From Klebsormidium nitens (lineage: Eukaryota; Streptophyta; Klebsormidiophyceae; Klebsormidiales; Klebsormidiaceae): 64,000 nucleotides of DNA. The DNA lies in contig DF237018.1 of assembly GCA_000708835.1 (NCBI GenBank), forward strand, positions 176,589 through 240,588, written 5' to 3'. Under the pieces are notes generated by a model. The model saw nothing but the letters and a program-made list of their open reading frames with translations. It was not told where the DNA came from and ran no database searches. Numbering within the stretch: the first letter of the stretch is position 1; every line of letters begins with the position of its first letter. Of the stretch, positions 37,401 through 50,000 are shown piece by piece. Made by a program: the position numbers and the translations under genes.

Positions 37401-40400
37401 AGCACTCCAGTCGACTCGTGCTGGTGCCCATTCACACCCCTGGTGTGCTCGGCCTCCTCCTGCCTCTTCTGCTCCAACCTTTTGTGCCGCTCCCGCAACT
37501 CCGTGGCTGTGTACCCCGGAAATGGCACCACCTCGATCGGCCGCACCTCCGGCCCCCTCTCCGTTCCCCTTTTCGTTCCCGCAGTCTTCACTGCTTTCTC
37601 GCTCCCCTCCGATGGGCTGTGCGAACCGGCCCTTCTGGTGTGAATGGGCGCCCCCTCATGCTCCGAGCCTGACTCGTCGCTCTTGGCCTCCACCCGGACC
37701 AATGGCTGCTTGCCAAGTGGCGCCCTCCAGCGCTGCGTAATGAGCTGCATCAGCAAGTCCCGCCGATTCGACAATGACGGCTCCGACGAAGGCTTCGGCG
37801 GCTCGCCAAGTGGCGTCGCAGTACTGGCCGGTGGCAGTTTGCGAGAGGTCCCTTCAACGCTGACATCACCACTTGTCCGGCTGACATCACTGCCTGCCTT
37901 GCTGAGGGGCGCAGCAACAGGCGCCGTGCTGGCTGCCGGCTCTGCGCTGACATCACCGTTCGCCTTGCTGACATACTGCCCTGCTTCAACAGTCTTCTCA
38001 GACTCCTCAAGTGTAGAGGTGCTCAACGCCTGAGGGTCAGCCGCAGGGTTCTTGACAGGGGAAGTGCTTTCTTCTGGCTTGGCTTCGACTTCCTCCTGGG
38101 GGGTAAGATTCTCTCCGCTTTCGCCCCCCGACGCTGAACCGGACTCTGCTTTGGGCACCCACGCTGGTGTCAGGGGCACCCCAGGCGCCGCCGCTGAGGT
38201 CGGAAGCCAAACTGTGACCGGCTCCTTCTTCACCCACTTCTCGGGGGGGTGTGCAAAACCCGTCGGAGAGACCCCCGGCTTCTTGAACCGGCTCTGTTTC
38301 GCAGCCATGATCGCTGCATCCAGGTCTGCAAAACCTCTGGGAGAGGACGAGGAGGAGGTTCGGCTTAACCCCTCAGGGTTTGTGGGGGGTGAACCGAAGG
38401 TTTTCGGGTTTTGGGGTTGGACACCCTCCGGCTGCTTCGAAAAGGCGCCGAAGTGCATAGGGGTTTGACCCCCGAAGCCCCCCTGGTTTGACTGGTTGAA
38501 GGGGTTCGCAACTTGCGGTGGAAGTGTTTTCACCACGGGAGGAGGAATGATGTCGAGGGGGTCACTCCTGGGAGCTTCCGCTTCTGGAGCTTCGGAAGAA
38601 GGAGCGGAAGTCTTGAAGGCTTCCGTTCTGAAGGAATTGCTCGGAAGAGGCTCAACTTTATGAGGTCCGGGTTCGAGAGGTCCAGCGGACTGCGCCGACA
38701 AGCTCGGTGTCCTGACAGGGTCCGTTTCTGACCACGCGTGCTCCGTTTGCTGTGCTTCTGCTGGCGCCATGGGCTCAGCCTGGTGCATGTCGCCGCTGTC
38801 TGAAAGGGCCCCCTCCTCGTGGCTACTGCTCCCAGACATTGTGGCCGCACTCATTCTCGCAAGTATCCAAGCTGGCAGAGCCTCCGACGGAGTCTTCAGC
38901 GACACACTCTGATTCGCAGTGTCGACTACAGAATGACCAGTCGTCTGGCCGACTGCGAGGCCGACGTCAGAGGCTGGACTTGACCCCCCTTCCGCGTGAC
39001 TGACCACTCTCTCTGCTTCCGATTGGTCGGAGGAAGCGCCCATTTCCGCTTCACTCTCCTTCGAAACCCCCGCACTTTTCAAATCTTCGCGCACGACACC
39101 GTCCTTGTTCCCAGCTTCATGGCCCAGTTGCACGTCCTCCTTTGGTGCCACCGCTCCAAGCGCCTCAGCAACGGCGACCCCTGAGCTATTTCTTGCTGCC
39201 AAACCGTCGCCCTCTGCTTGCCAGCTGACCGACTCCACCCCCTGGCCGTTTGCAGAGCCTCCCCCGTTGACACCCCCGACCTCCAGTTGCTCAGCAGGCG
39301 GCACAGACGCCTTCGTCCCTTCCCCCTGATGCGACTCATCCGAGATCGCTGGTCCCTCAGAATTGCTTTCGGGGGGTGCGCTTCCAGAGCTTTCCGGAGG
39401 GGCCAAAGCGTCGCCCTGGTCCGGTGAGGTTGCATTTGCAGGGGGGCTGTCTCGAGCAGGCAGCGGGTCCTTCCGCCGCCAGGTGTCAGCGGCATCAGAG
39501 CGGGAAGAAAACGTCCTCGGCGGCCGCACACCTGTTTCACGGACGAATACATGTTCTTTGCAGAGATTTTGCGGTTACTCAGCAGCTTGCTGAAACCAAG
39601 ACGTACTAAGGCGGCGCAACTCCGTCATCTTAAGCCCGTACAAAGCCGGTAATTTTAATTGCCATAATCTAGCTTGGTAGAATAGGATGCCCAGTAAGTA
39701 TCCGGATCAACAAGCTGAAGCGCGGACTTTGAAGCAGCTTCAAGAGCGTGGTGCTCGTGAAGCATGGTAAGCAGAGCGAAATTTCATGTTCCTAGCCGCA
39801 GTACTGAATTTAATTGTCGAAAATGGACTTCCTTAGACTTAGATCCTTCCACTCCCCTCCAAGCAAAGCTGGATGTCAGTCAACAAACCAACCGAGGATG
39901 AAAACAGGGCACTGCAATGGCTCAGTATACAGCACCAGAGATCAACAATTGATTGAGAAATAGGTGACAACTTCGGCTTGCCCGGCTAGGACTCTGTACC
40001 CGACCTTCTCCAATTTCAGAGTATTGCTTATGTCACTTGTATATCCCAAGATACATATGACTGAAGGGAAGCCACTTCTTTATACCAGAGCACTTGGATG
40101 GCACCCATCTGCCAGGAAGCAACCGAAAGGCATATTTCTGTACATGAGAGCAAACCGGAAGCAGAGGGAAGCAGATCCTGCGAACGGGATTGGGCATGCC
40201 TGTTGCCTCACCTTGCGGCGGCTGACCGCCTCCACTCCCAAGCCCTCTCGGCGACCCAAAACCCTCCTGCGGGTACCCCTTATCCAGGGAGCCTGCTTCC
40301 GCTTCTCCGCCCCCTCGGCCGTATCCTGGCCACCGCCCTACCCCCCTCCCAAACGTGGGTCCGTTCCCTCTTCCTGCGACCCCCCTGCCGCGCCCAAACC

Positions 40401-42601
40401 CCTGCTGCTGTTCCCAAACGAACTGAGCCTCAGCGTCACTCTCGAGGGACCCTGGTCTTGGCCCGGCTCGTTCATCGTCGTCCCAACTTTCAGCGTCTAA
40501 TCTCTGGTGGGTTGCCTGCAGCTCCTTCGCCATCTCCCTCTGAGCCGCCTCGATGTCCTGCGAATGTGAAATGACATATAAGGATACCGGATCTCCAATA
40601 CTCAGGGTTGTCGAACTTTTGGAAGTGTGACAAGAGCTTTGCAGATGGTCATTCGAATGGCGGTATCAAATGCCGTAGGATGCAGCTTCATGTGTGCGGA
40701 TGGAGGGAAAGGATCGATGAGCGCCACTGATCAAGAGATGGAAGCGCATAGACCTTGGCAAGCTTTGTGAAGCGGTGGGCCGCGAAACATAAGCTGCCAA
40801 GTGTTTTGTAATAGGAATCTAAGTGAAAGGTGCAATGGAACAGCTGGCAACCAAGACAGAACCTTTGCCAAATCAGACAATTATGTCTACGTGCTCTGAC
40901 ATAGATACCTTACAGAAATTGACCATTTGACAGGCAAGGAGTCTAACAAGGAAGGCGTCTCTTCAAATACGTTACCACACTCTTCAGGCATGGCAACCTG
41001 GCCAGCCTGGCCTCACTGAAACAGGAGCTTCCTGCAGAGCTCTGTATCCATTTGCATACTCACAAAAACGGACAAAACTCGAATTCAAAAGCGACGCAAA
41101 CAAACTCAAACCCGACGAAAACTCGGAGAGCAGCAGGCGCCAAACAGCGCTCACCTCTTGGCTCTCCTTCGACCCCGTTACTGGGTTCCAGCACGCCCAC
41201 GCGTTCTTGTGCGGTGACAGGGTCGTGCTCAAATCTGTCAGCTTCTTCAACTGCACCACCGCCCTCGGCCCTGCCGGCACCCCCCCTTCCTTCTTCCCCG
41301 CCCCGTCCGTCCCCCTTGGAGCAACCCTCGGAAGCTCCGGAAAGTCCCTTTTGTCGACCACAACAACCGCGTCCTTCTCAGGGGGGTGCCCGCGGCCAGG
41401 CTGGACACCCCCCAAAGGAGGGAACTCGGCGGGCCGACCAGCTGCTGGGGTCCCGTGGCCCCGCCCAGCGCCAGGTGGCAAGCTACTAGTGGCTGGCGCG
41501 CTGCCACGACCCCAGGTTGGCAGCCTCTCAAAAGAAGGAGCGCTGTTAGCCCGCTCCGGCGTCCATTTCGCGCTCCTGTCCTCCATCTGAGGTGTCGGGT
41601 CTTCCCTATCACTGACCGAGTCCGCCCACAGTTCTCGTTTGGGTGCAGCACTCCCCAGGGCATTTGCACTAGCGCTGACGTTGCTAGCGGCCCTCTCCAG
41701 TGCAGGAGCTGAAACTGCATGCTGCGAACCAGGAGCATTTGCAGCCGCACCAGAAGTCGTGTCAATCAGTCGCGAGAAGCTGCCGGAAGCTTCAGGAGAT
41801 TCAGAGAGGCGCGTGCGGCGCTCCCCCCGCATGGGCGTGACGGGAATGAACACGGTGCTCTTGACACCGAGCGCATCGTTGCCGATGAGCCTGCTTGTGA
41901 GCTGTGGTTTGGTGTCAGTATCGGGGAGCACGCTGCCCGGAGAATGTTTGACTTGGGGAGAACCGGAGGTTGAGGCTGACTGGGAGCCAGGATTGGAATC
42001 ATCCAACCCCAGGGTTTTCTTGTCTAGCAGCGACTGTCGCCTCTCTTCTTCCTCCCATAGCTGCTGGGCAAAGGAGGGGCCCGAGGGGATGGGAAGAAAG
42101 ACTTCCCCAGGGTTGGGAGGGCGGACACTGGACGCCGGCTGCGTATCCTGCAAACCATGTAAAGAAACAGTGTCAAAAAGTTTGATGCGCGTGCATGAGG
42201 TGGTGCATATTTTAAATGGACGTAAACCAACTCGGATATCTTGCAGCTATGTTAGCGAGTAGGTAGAGGTGCTGGACTCTGGAAGTTCTGCCGCCGCTTA
42301 CATTGAACAAGCAGAGAGCATCATTAAGCATTTTCAAACAAACCTTCAACATGAAATTGTGAGATGACAGCGGTGGCAATTTGTATGCCGGACTCTTTGA
42401 CCGTTAAAAGATAGATGAAAGACACTGCTTCCATTCACGAATGTAATTTGGGGTCTTCTTGGCTCCAGGCATCAACTTCAACCCAGCCATGAGCTTTATG
42501 CTCTTTCTTTCTTATGTGAAAGAGCCGCTTTGAGAGGGTCAAGAACAGGGCCTGGACTCACCGTCGTACCAAGGAGATTCTGGAGCAGGCTCGTAAACTC
42601 A
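31433..42601 (-). CDS. Giant disordered RNA-binding protein with two LOTUS/OST-HTH-like domains and a C-terminal RRM; 5' exon(s) unresolved
   Basis: Ten exons join in frame: 42601-42562, 42147-41155, 40557-40212, 39531-35444 (4.1 kb), 34936-34853, 34430-33960, 33445-33369, 33209-33137, 32796-31880, 31544-31433 (at least 2399 aa). The first ~1800 residues are Ser/Gly/Pro/Glu/Ala-rich with an RG-rich patch (GFGRGRG) and many GDVS/SDVS repeats, and look disordered. Across exons 4-6 (34.4-35.6 kb) comes a winged-helix-like unit (MGRPFDISVLNNE, LKKRVPGFDIKDSKFTRFLD, VRLFRASN) resembling LOTUS. A second (LGAIMLILCEN, MKASGLGAKLI, GGVTSFLKARPELFHLS) spans exons 7-9. The C-terminus is an RRM (LFVTHLP as RNP2, LFGFVRF as RNP1). 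LOTUS domains bind RNA or DEAD-box helicases, so a post-transcriptional role is likely. No NYN nuclease domain is seen. The start codon lies upstream of 42601. Confidence 0.75.
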
Positions 42602-43922
42602 CTGCAAGAGTAAGAAGACAAGCACACTGAATAAACCCCTGGCAGTTGTTGGTGAAATGTAAACAAGCAACTAATTGCTCTGGGGAGCAAAAGAAAGAGA
42701 CACACACCTAGGAGACAAGGAGACGGACACATGGCGGGTGCACAGCAAAGTAGTCAAACCTCTAAAACGTGCAGCAGAAGCCGGATCTTTAAGTGGCAGG
42801 GAAACACAGCAAGAGGATGCTTGTCACTGGCAGACCAGGTTCGGCTTTTTGGAACACCGTATCCAGGAGTTTACAGCAATCTGAAGGACGAGAAAGCTAC
42901 ACTTAGATAGAAAGGATCGATGGTGCATCACATGATTGCCTCGTAAGTGGAACAAAGCCGGTTCGAGTCTTCTGCGCGATTAGTAGCTCTGCTCAGCCAA
43001 AATCTGCTCGTTTCATTTTAAATCTCACAGAAATAAACAGGGCCTTATGCTGAATGCTGGCAGCTGAGTATAACAATTCCCACACAATTCAACCTTCATA
43101 CCAGAAAACATTGAAAGCTGCAAATGTGGCTGTCACACATCTTTCCGACGCCACTGGCTTACTTGGAGTCTGGGGACGCTTCATCTTCAGGAAAACCGTT
43201 ACCATCTTCGCTCCAAGCGGTCTCGTTGTCATGAGAGGTTCTCTGTGAGGCCCCCTCTGCACTGTGAGTTTCCATCTTTTATCGTTCAATTGCAGCGCCG
43301 GCTCCTTTTTACAATATTCACATGGCCTCCGCTTCAAGAGGATGCATTGCCTACGTCGAGACTACAAAAGATTGGCAACATCAGATTTTGCAAATCCTTC
43401 AGGCTCTGCTCAGCTGGCGTTCAGCCTGCCTGTTGGTCCGCCATGACGGGGTTCCTTGGACACTGATGTGACTTCATTGGGAGGGCCGTGAAATTTCTTG
43501 AAAGTTCCAACTTGAAGTTGAAGGACGATCGACTCCAGTTTGCGCCTAAGTTTTGGCGCCAAGTTGACCCATGCAGTTTAGGGGCTTTAGGGTTTTAGGG
43601 CTCCTTGGATATCGGATTGAACTGAACCAAACCCTAAAACCAGAGGCAGTCACGATGCCAGATGATCCCCTTCGCGAGGCAAGCTGTTGCGCTCCTGTTG
43701 CGTGACCATCCCCTTCACCAAACCTGAAATTGCGCCTGTCCATTGCAGATCGAGTTTGCAGTCAACGTGCTGGCGCTTCCCTGTTTCACTTTTTGAGCTC
43801 CCTCAGGTGTCTTGGTACTTATCTTATCGTATTCTTAGATTGGATCTGCTCGAAAACTAGTGACAATTTGGCTCACACAGAAGACGCCCAGCATTGCATT
43901 GATCGAACGCCTGCCCGAGGTG
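42602..43922. other. Divergent region: 5' end of the LOTUS/RRM gene (-) and promoter of the first duplicated single-exon gene (+)
   Basis: At least one further exon of the LOTUS/RRM gene must lie on the minus strand here, since the exon at 42562-42601 begins in the middle of a codon; I could not place it. From about 43.58 kb the sequence is shared with 52.71 kb and belongs to the tandem duplication. Confidence 0.5.
43586..43641. promoter_or_regulatory. Inverted pair of telo-box motifs, unit 1
   Basis: tttagggttttaggg (43586-43600) faces aaaccctaaaacc (43629-43641), an inverted pair ~30 bp apart and ~0.3 kb upstream of the start codon. aaaccctaa is the plant telo-box found in promoters of many growth-related genes. 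The same arrangement is kept in unit 2. Confidence 0.6.
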
Positions 43923-44849
43923 ATGAAGATGGATACTGTCAAACTCACCGTCCTGCGCGGCACGCTGGACGAAGAGAATCCCCTCTCGCTTCTCCGTGGC
44001 AATGAGCACATATGGACCAAGGTGTTTGGCTTAGTAGACACTTGGTATGAGGAGCACATAGACCGGAAGTCAGTGGCATTCGACATGGTGGAGACCTTTA
44101 GGGGGCCGCGTTCCTCGCGCCCCTCGCGCCCCGCGCTAGTCTCCTTCCCAGAGCCCCAGGGCATCCAAATCAACATGATGCCAATCAAACTGTTCGATCT
44201 TTACGACACCGTCCCAGCAAACTGCCAGCAGTACATAAGCTGCATCAAGATGTGCGCGGGCGAATCGCGCCAGAAGGACTTCAACCGCGTCGCATACTTG
44301 ACGATCCACGAGAGTGTCGTCCCCGTGGGAGAACCGCAGCGCCGGCCTGGGCTACACATTGAGCAGCCCGGCGGAATTCGGGATGGCGGCTCGGCCAAGA
44401 CACTTGAACACGGACAGTATTACTGGGGCAAGGGGTGGAAGGACGCAGGCCGCAACGAGCTTTCCGATGGGATCTACATGGCTTCCAACGTGAGCAATTC
44501 TTGCACCGTGTGGCCGGTGTTGATCCAGAAACCAAGCGATGTGACGGACCGTCATGGGGGCATTGAGCACATGAGGGAGCGCTTAGGCCCTGGACGAAAC
44601 TTGGCAGCGGGAGAGTTGTGCTGGTTCACCGACCGCACGCCGCACGAGGCGAACCCCCTAACAGCCCCCTCCGATGACCCCGGCGCGAAGTTCAGAGCCA
44701 GGAGCTTTTTCCGCTTAGTGGTGGGGCAAATCTCGGTGTGGTACTCCAAGCACAACACCCCAAAACCCGTTGGGGGTGCTGCCGGACGCGCCAATCTCGG
44801 ACGAGGACAAGTTCAGTTGAAAGGTGAGGACTCGCACGTCGTCCTGTGA
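43923..44849 (+). CDS. Uncharacterised single-exon protein, copy 1 (C-terminus frameshifted against copy 2)
   Basis: 308 aa, no introns; ATG at 43923 (MKMDTVKLTVLRGTL) is where similarity to copy 2 becomes strong. No signal peptide or membrane segment. Conserved blocks are LVSFPEPQGI, NMMPIKLF, VPVGE.QRRPGLHIEQPGG, GIYMASNVS, SCTVWPVLI, EHMRERLGPGRNLAAGELCW, FTDRTPHEANPL and FFRLVVGQISVWYSKHNTP. H145-x-E147 and H241 in beta-rich surroundings recall a double-stranded beta-helix metal site of the HxE...H kind, but the spacing to Arg264 is not typical of 2-oxoglutarate oxygenases, so no enzyme name is given. In a run of A at 44762-44765 this copy has one base more than copy 2. After it the protein ends in ~25 unrelated residues. 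Copy 2's reading is still present in the other frame. Confidence 0.82.
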   Translation: MKMDTVKLTVLRGTLDEENPLSLLRGNEHIWTKVFGLVDTWYEEHIDRKSVAFDMVETFRGPRSSRPSRPALVSFPEPQGIQINMMPIKLFDLYDTVPANCQQYISCIKMCAGESRQKDFNRVAYLTIHESVVPVGEPQRRPGLHIEQPGGIRDGGSAKTLEHGQYYWGKGWKDAGRNELSDGIYMASNVSNSCTVWPVLIQKPSDVTDRHGGIEHMRERLGPGRNLAAGELCWFTDRTPHEANPLTAPSDDPGAKFRARSFFRLVVGQISVWYSKHNTPKPVGGAAGRANLGRGQVQLKGEDSHVVL

Positions 44850-47011
44850 CTCGAATTCACTGGTTGTCAGCTGACCAGTGGTGGAAGAAGCGCCAAAGCT
44901 CCAGAGATGCACCTGAGTTGTTCCGAAGAAAGAATGGCTAAGCAGTGTGAAGACATCCAGAGGAGGTAGCCCGTCTTGAAACACCGCTATCAGCTGGTTC
45001 AGGCTGCCTGCTTTCCTAACTTTATAAGTGCTTCATAAGTGCTGATGCCTGCGCGCAACAGATTGAATACGGTTCGAAACTGGGCTCACTTTCTTGAAAC
45101 GACCCCAGGCAGTCAGTGAGCTTCCGTTCTTGAAGTGAGAGGATGAGGTGCGCAGGCAGCCAAGATCACACACAAGAATTTCTGGAGTCTGCTCCGGGAA
45201 TCTGTTCTTCTCTTGTTTTCGTGCACTGTTGTTTTAATCCATGGAGAAGATGGGTAGGATCTGTGAGTGCTTACCAAGTTTGGCTGGGCACCTTGCAAAA
45301 AGCGCTCAGACAAGACCAGAAAAACGAATTTCGGAAACGTCGTTAACTGCCAGGTGGATTAGCTGATTATGCTGCCTTTTTTCTGAATTTGACATACAGA
45401 ACTCTTCCAAAAAGAAGAGACAGTCTAATCATAGGAACAAGACCACTCCTTGTGGTCTATACCCATTGTCACAATCTTGTACATGCAGATAGGACACACT
45501 TCCTCTACAGGTGACTAGTCAGAATCCTTGGCTAACGCTTGAGGGCAATCCGCCAAGCTTGGGGGCTAGACCAGAATGGACCAATGGACATGAAGGTGAC
45601 TTCCCTTTCTGCTCAAGTAGTAGAGGGGCGCTGGACTACTTCAGAGGCACTTGTCAGTGCAGGATCCACCAACAGAAAGACTATCGATGGATGAGAGGTG
45701 ACGTTTAGCGGCACCTGTTAGCACTGGGCTTTCAAAAGTTTTGGTCTTCAATTATCTCGTGAAGCGGAGAAGCGGCATTCTTGTCAGGAGGAACTTCAAG
45801 TTGATGCGCTTTTCAGGTGTACATTGCCACAGTTGGCAGACGAGCTGGCTGGTTGTCTCTTCCTTACGTAGACTGCAAACTTGAGTTGAGAACTCCTTTA
45901 CTGGAAGCTTATGTACCGGTACGGTCAGTAGGCTGAGTCTGATTACTACTAGTTTGTGTACGCAGGCACTGGTGAGTCTGAGAGCTTTGGCAGGCCCAGC
46001 AAGTTTGCAACGCATGCAGCAACCAGCATTAATCAGATTAGGGGCATACTTGTTTTGTGTTTGACCAGCCATCGTTGGTGAATCGGGCCCATCGTTGTTA
46101 AATCAACTCGCGATCGAACATAAGTCAACCATTCTGAGTGGACGGTTGGCCGGTCACCTAGCAAAAGCAGGACAAGAGCGTCAAGAGCGACAAGAGCGCC
46201 ATCATGCACACCGGCATGCCACGCGCAACTCGAACGTGGGTGAGGTGCAGGTGCAGCGCATGTACTCGGTTGCTAATCATGCAAATGCCACCCGACCAAA
46301 TCCTTATATACGATCGAATCATGTCAGCTAGTATGCAATACACACTTTTTACCGGGTCCTGCAGGACCCGCATGCGCTTACTAGTTAGATCATTGATTCG
46401 ATCATTAACGTGACTCAGATTCGATTGATCGAGGCCGAGGCCTCACGAGCACGCCGTCACTGCGCTATAGCTCGTTCATGCTTTTATTGAGTTCATTTCA
46501 TGCACATGTGTGGGATCGGCAGGATCGCACGGGCCCTTGCACTGGCAGCATGTCAGGCGGGCCCGCCGGCCACGCCGGCGTGTCCCCAGAATCATGCTAA
46601 GTGCGTGCATGTTTCAGAGATGATCATTTTGGAGAATGGATGCAGTACTAACGTACGTGTTGGCGACAGTGTGCGTAACATAATGCGATATTCATAGGCG
46701 CCATAAGTCGAGCCAACCTGATCCGTTGCAAATCAACGTTGGAGCCTGCATGGTCGAATCTACACGCGGCTGAGAAAAATCTGAGCATGCCCGCAGAAAT
46801 ACGTTCACGTTCCGTTCCTCTACAGCTAGCGACACTTGCACAGAAGCTGTTCGTGGTCGTGGGACTCATTGACAAGAGTCCAGCAACGCTTTTCTACGGC
46901 ATAGACCTGTCAAAGACGAGGGCGCCCCTTTTGGACGCTAGGACTTGGGTACTTAACACAGTTTACCGCAACACGGATCAAACACCACCCAAGATCTCAA
47001 CGGCGACTGCT
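44850..47011. other. 3' flank and spacer of unit 1, no further gene seen
   Basis: 44.85-45.87 kb is similar to 54.25-55.31 kb and is probably the long 3' flank of the + gene. 45.9-47.0 kb is poorly conserved spacer downstream of the MYND gene, with a 12-bp palindrome (cacgccggcgtg, 46571-46582). No ORF stands out. Confidence 0.5.
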
Positions 47012-50000
47012 TCACCCTTTCGGAACGCACGCCAGCTTGTGACCCCCTCCCTTCCAGTGAAGAGTTTGACACTCCCTGCATGTGACAGGCTTGAGCTTCA
47101 GCTGGACACACTCGGATTGGCAGACTTGCGTTTTCGCAGCAAATCTTCACTCCCTTTGCTTTTACCAAAAGCGACGGCTCTCGACGATTGCAATTGATGA
47201 CTCATTAACATGAAAAGAATGAATGCTACTAGACGGGTTGCAACAAAGCAACGAATGCGACTGGCGCTTACAGGCATGCTTCGAGGAGCAACGTAATCAC
47301 CTGGCCTTTCTCCGTCAAATCCGACAGGGTTAAGCCAGATAGGTAAGTATTTTGCACCGAAACAATGAACAAGACGCCGTCCGTCGTGAACGAAGCAACA
47401 ATTACGAGCAGAATAAATCTGAAGTGAAACAAACGCGAAGGAAAGGCCAAAAGGCGCCTTAACCGGGAGCGTCTCACTTGGAGCAGTAGCGCAAGACTCG
47501 GCAGCGGCCGCATCGGCTCTGCGCGTCGGGTTTGCCGCAGTTGGCGCAGAGCGAAAGGTCCTTCTTGTCGGCGCGCGTGGAGATGGTTTCAGTAAGGGTG
47601 GGGCCGTTAGAAAAACCCTGTCGGGAGAGGATGAACTACACTTGGCAGAGCGAACCGCAGGATCGTACACGTGTCAAGCCAACAAGGGGAGGGTTTACTT
47701 GGTTGCTGTGGTGTTATCAGTTTGCCTGGATAGGAACTGACATAAAAGCCGGCAATCACAATCTTCCGCCAGACATTTCGCGTTCAAGAAAGGTCTCTGC
47801 ACCAAAATTCTGTGGCCTCCCCGTTCTGTTTAGCGTTTGACCTCGTCAAAGGGGCGCTCTGGTAAGGTGGCGCTTTGTTGGGCATCTCCAGCTCTCCTTA
47901 GAGCTCCAACGCGAGGAGGTAACCTAAGCCTTACTCTGTGCATTCGTTCAGCACTCCCCGGGATTGCTGCGAGCGCTTCATACGTGTTAAAGTTCGTCAC
48001 GTGCTCATGACCCCAGATACGCATCCATCTCAAAGACAATTTTGCCCGATTCCCCGCCCTATTGGAACAACATTTTTTTTAACAAATGCTCACCTGCAGA
48101 TTTTCGACTACACGCTGCCCCTTCCCCACCCGCCCCCTGAGCAGGTCCCCCAGATTGCCCCCGAAACCCCCCAACTGCGAAGTGTACAGTTTCGACTCGG
48201 ACTGTGTGCTAGCTGTCGATGCTAACGCTTCTTTCAGCGCCCGTTGCCGATCGGCCAGGTTGAACTCGGTGAAGTCGAAGCGGCCAGTTACGTTGCACGC
48301 CTCGCCGCACTCGGCGAGCTTCTTGCGGTACTCCGGGTGCTTCTTGTTTTTCAGAATCTGCGGAGAGAAAGAGCGGGTTGGAGGTGGGTTGGGCAGATCC
48401 GAAACTCCCGATTCCATCCCAAGCTCTAGTGATTCAATTGCACGTGACCATTGCAGAAACGAAGAATCTCCTAAGTCCTCAAACTAGCAAGTCGCGAAGA
48501 GGGGAGTTGAGCATTGCGTTTTGAAGTCCTGAGACCGATTTTAGTGATCGCCGTTTGGCCGCCTTGATATGCTTCCCGATGTGCAAGTCCGTCCCATTTC
48601 CGGCAGTTAGCAAACCAACTGAAGGCCCTTGACAGCGTGCTTGCAAAACAGTAACCAGGTGTAAAAGCCGTTGCAAAGCTTATGATAGTTGCAGATTTAG
48701 ACACTGTTTAGGTTAGTATGCGCATTTGTTGCGCCCAAACCGCCGTTGCAGATTTAGACACTGTTTAGGTTAGCATGCGCATTTGTTGCGCCCATACCGC
48801 CGTTGCCCTCAAAGGCCCCAAGAGACAACGAAGCTCGAAGGCTCACACGAAGCGACTGAGAGCCCCAGCAAACCCAATTGGGCATACCGTTTCCAAGTTG
48901 TCCGGCCACTCGGGCGAGGAATCCTAGCGAATTTTACGTTAAAGAAAGAGGCCTGTAAAGGTGGGGTGCATATATTGAACGGCAGAATTCCAGGTCGAGA
49001 ACAAGGTTAAGGAGCAGTCTTTTGCACTAGCGCAACTCTCAAACCAGAGGACCGCTCAGAAGTCGGTGAAACGAAGGAACAGGGAGGAGCATGACCGCAG
49101 TCTGCTATCTTCTCTACAATCCGTTCGTTGAATTGATAAGGTAGACCGGTTACCTGCAGCGTCTTGTTGTACCGGACGTTGCCGTGACCATCTTTCGGGG
49201 GGCACCTCCCGCTGCCTTCCAGCACTTCGCAGGCGCGGTTGACTCCTCTGGGCTGTAGAAACACCGAAAGCAATGTAGTTCGGTCAAAGCGTAGAAATAT
49301 AGCACAAATCTCTTTGCCATTCCAGCAGTTCGCAGGCGCCGATTGATTCTCCGGGCGTACAAAGCCCCGGGAATAAAAGCTGTTTTAGTTAACGCGTTAA
49401 GAAACAGAGTAGGAATCCGCTAGGGATCATCATAAATTTGCCGCCTTCCTCGTTCGAGTGGGGCTGCCAACGGTCGTTGATCGAACCTGGTACATAGTTT
49501 ATGAAGTTGGAATAGAAAGCTTCCTACCAGTTGCGGGTCAGATGCAACAAGGAAGAAATACATGTGTTCTCGCTTCGGTTTGCTACCAACTGCTTAGACT
49601 GAAGCCGGTCAGAGGCAGACTGTATACAAACTGTTAGAAATTCTCTGTCGCACGGACACATGAGGTTGAGGACTCAACAGCGACCGGCGTTGTAAAAAGA
49701 GTCCAGCAACGGAAGGAAAGGCTTAAGAGAACCCACCTTAAAATGTTCTCGACTTCAAGTTCGTGACGCCACATGTCCCCAATGTCGTACGTCCAGCCCA
49801 GACGGGCGCCTTTTTCCGTCAGCAAGTCGCCGAGCTTGTACTGCAAACCAATGCGCAAAGGGACCGCGTCAGGGGTATCATACACACTTCAGACTCTGCC
49901 TACCACTGCGTCAGGGAGCTTTTATCAACGCGAAGAGGGGTGTTTCTTCGACGTGCATTTGTAGCAAAGGCATGCGTCGCCCAAATCTTACGGACTTTTG

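Noticed and set aside
42940-42990. Possible tRNA (B-box-like ggttcgagtc)
   Set aside because: The flanking bases do not form a T-arm stem and no A box or acceptor stem is found.
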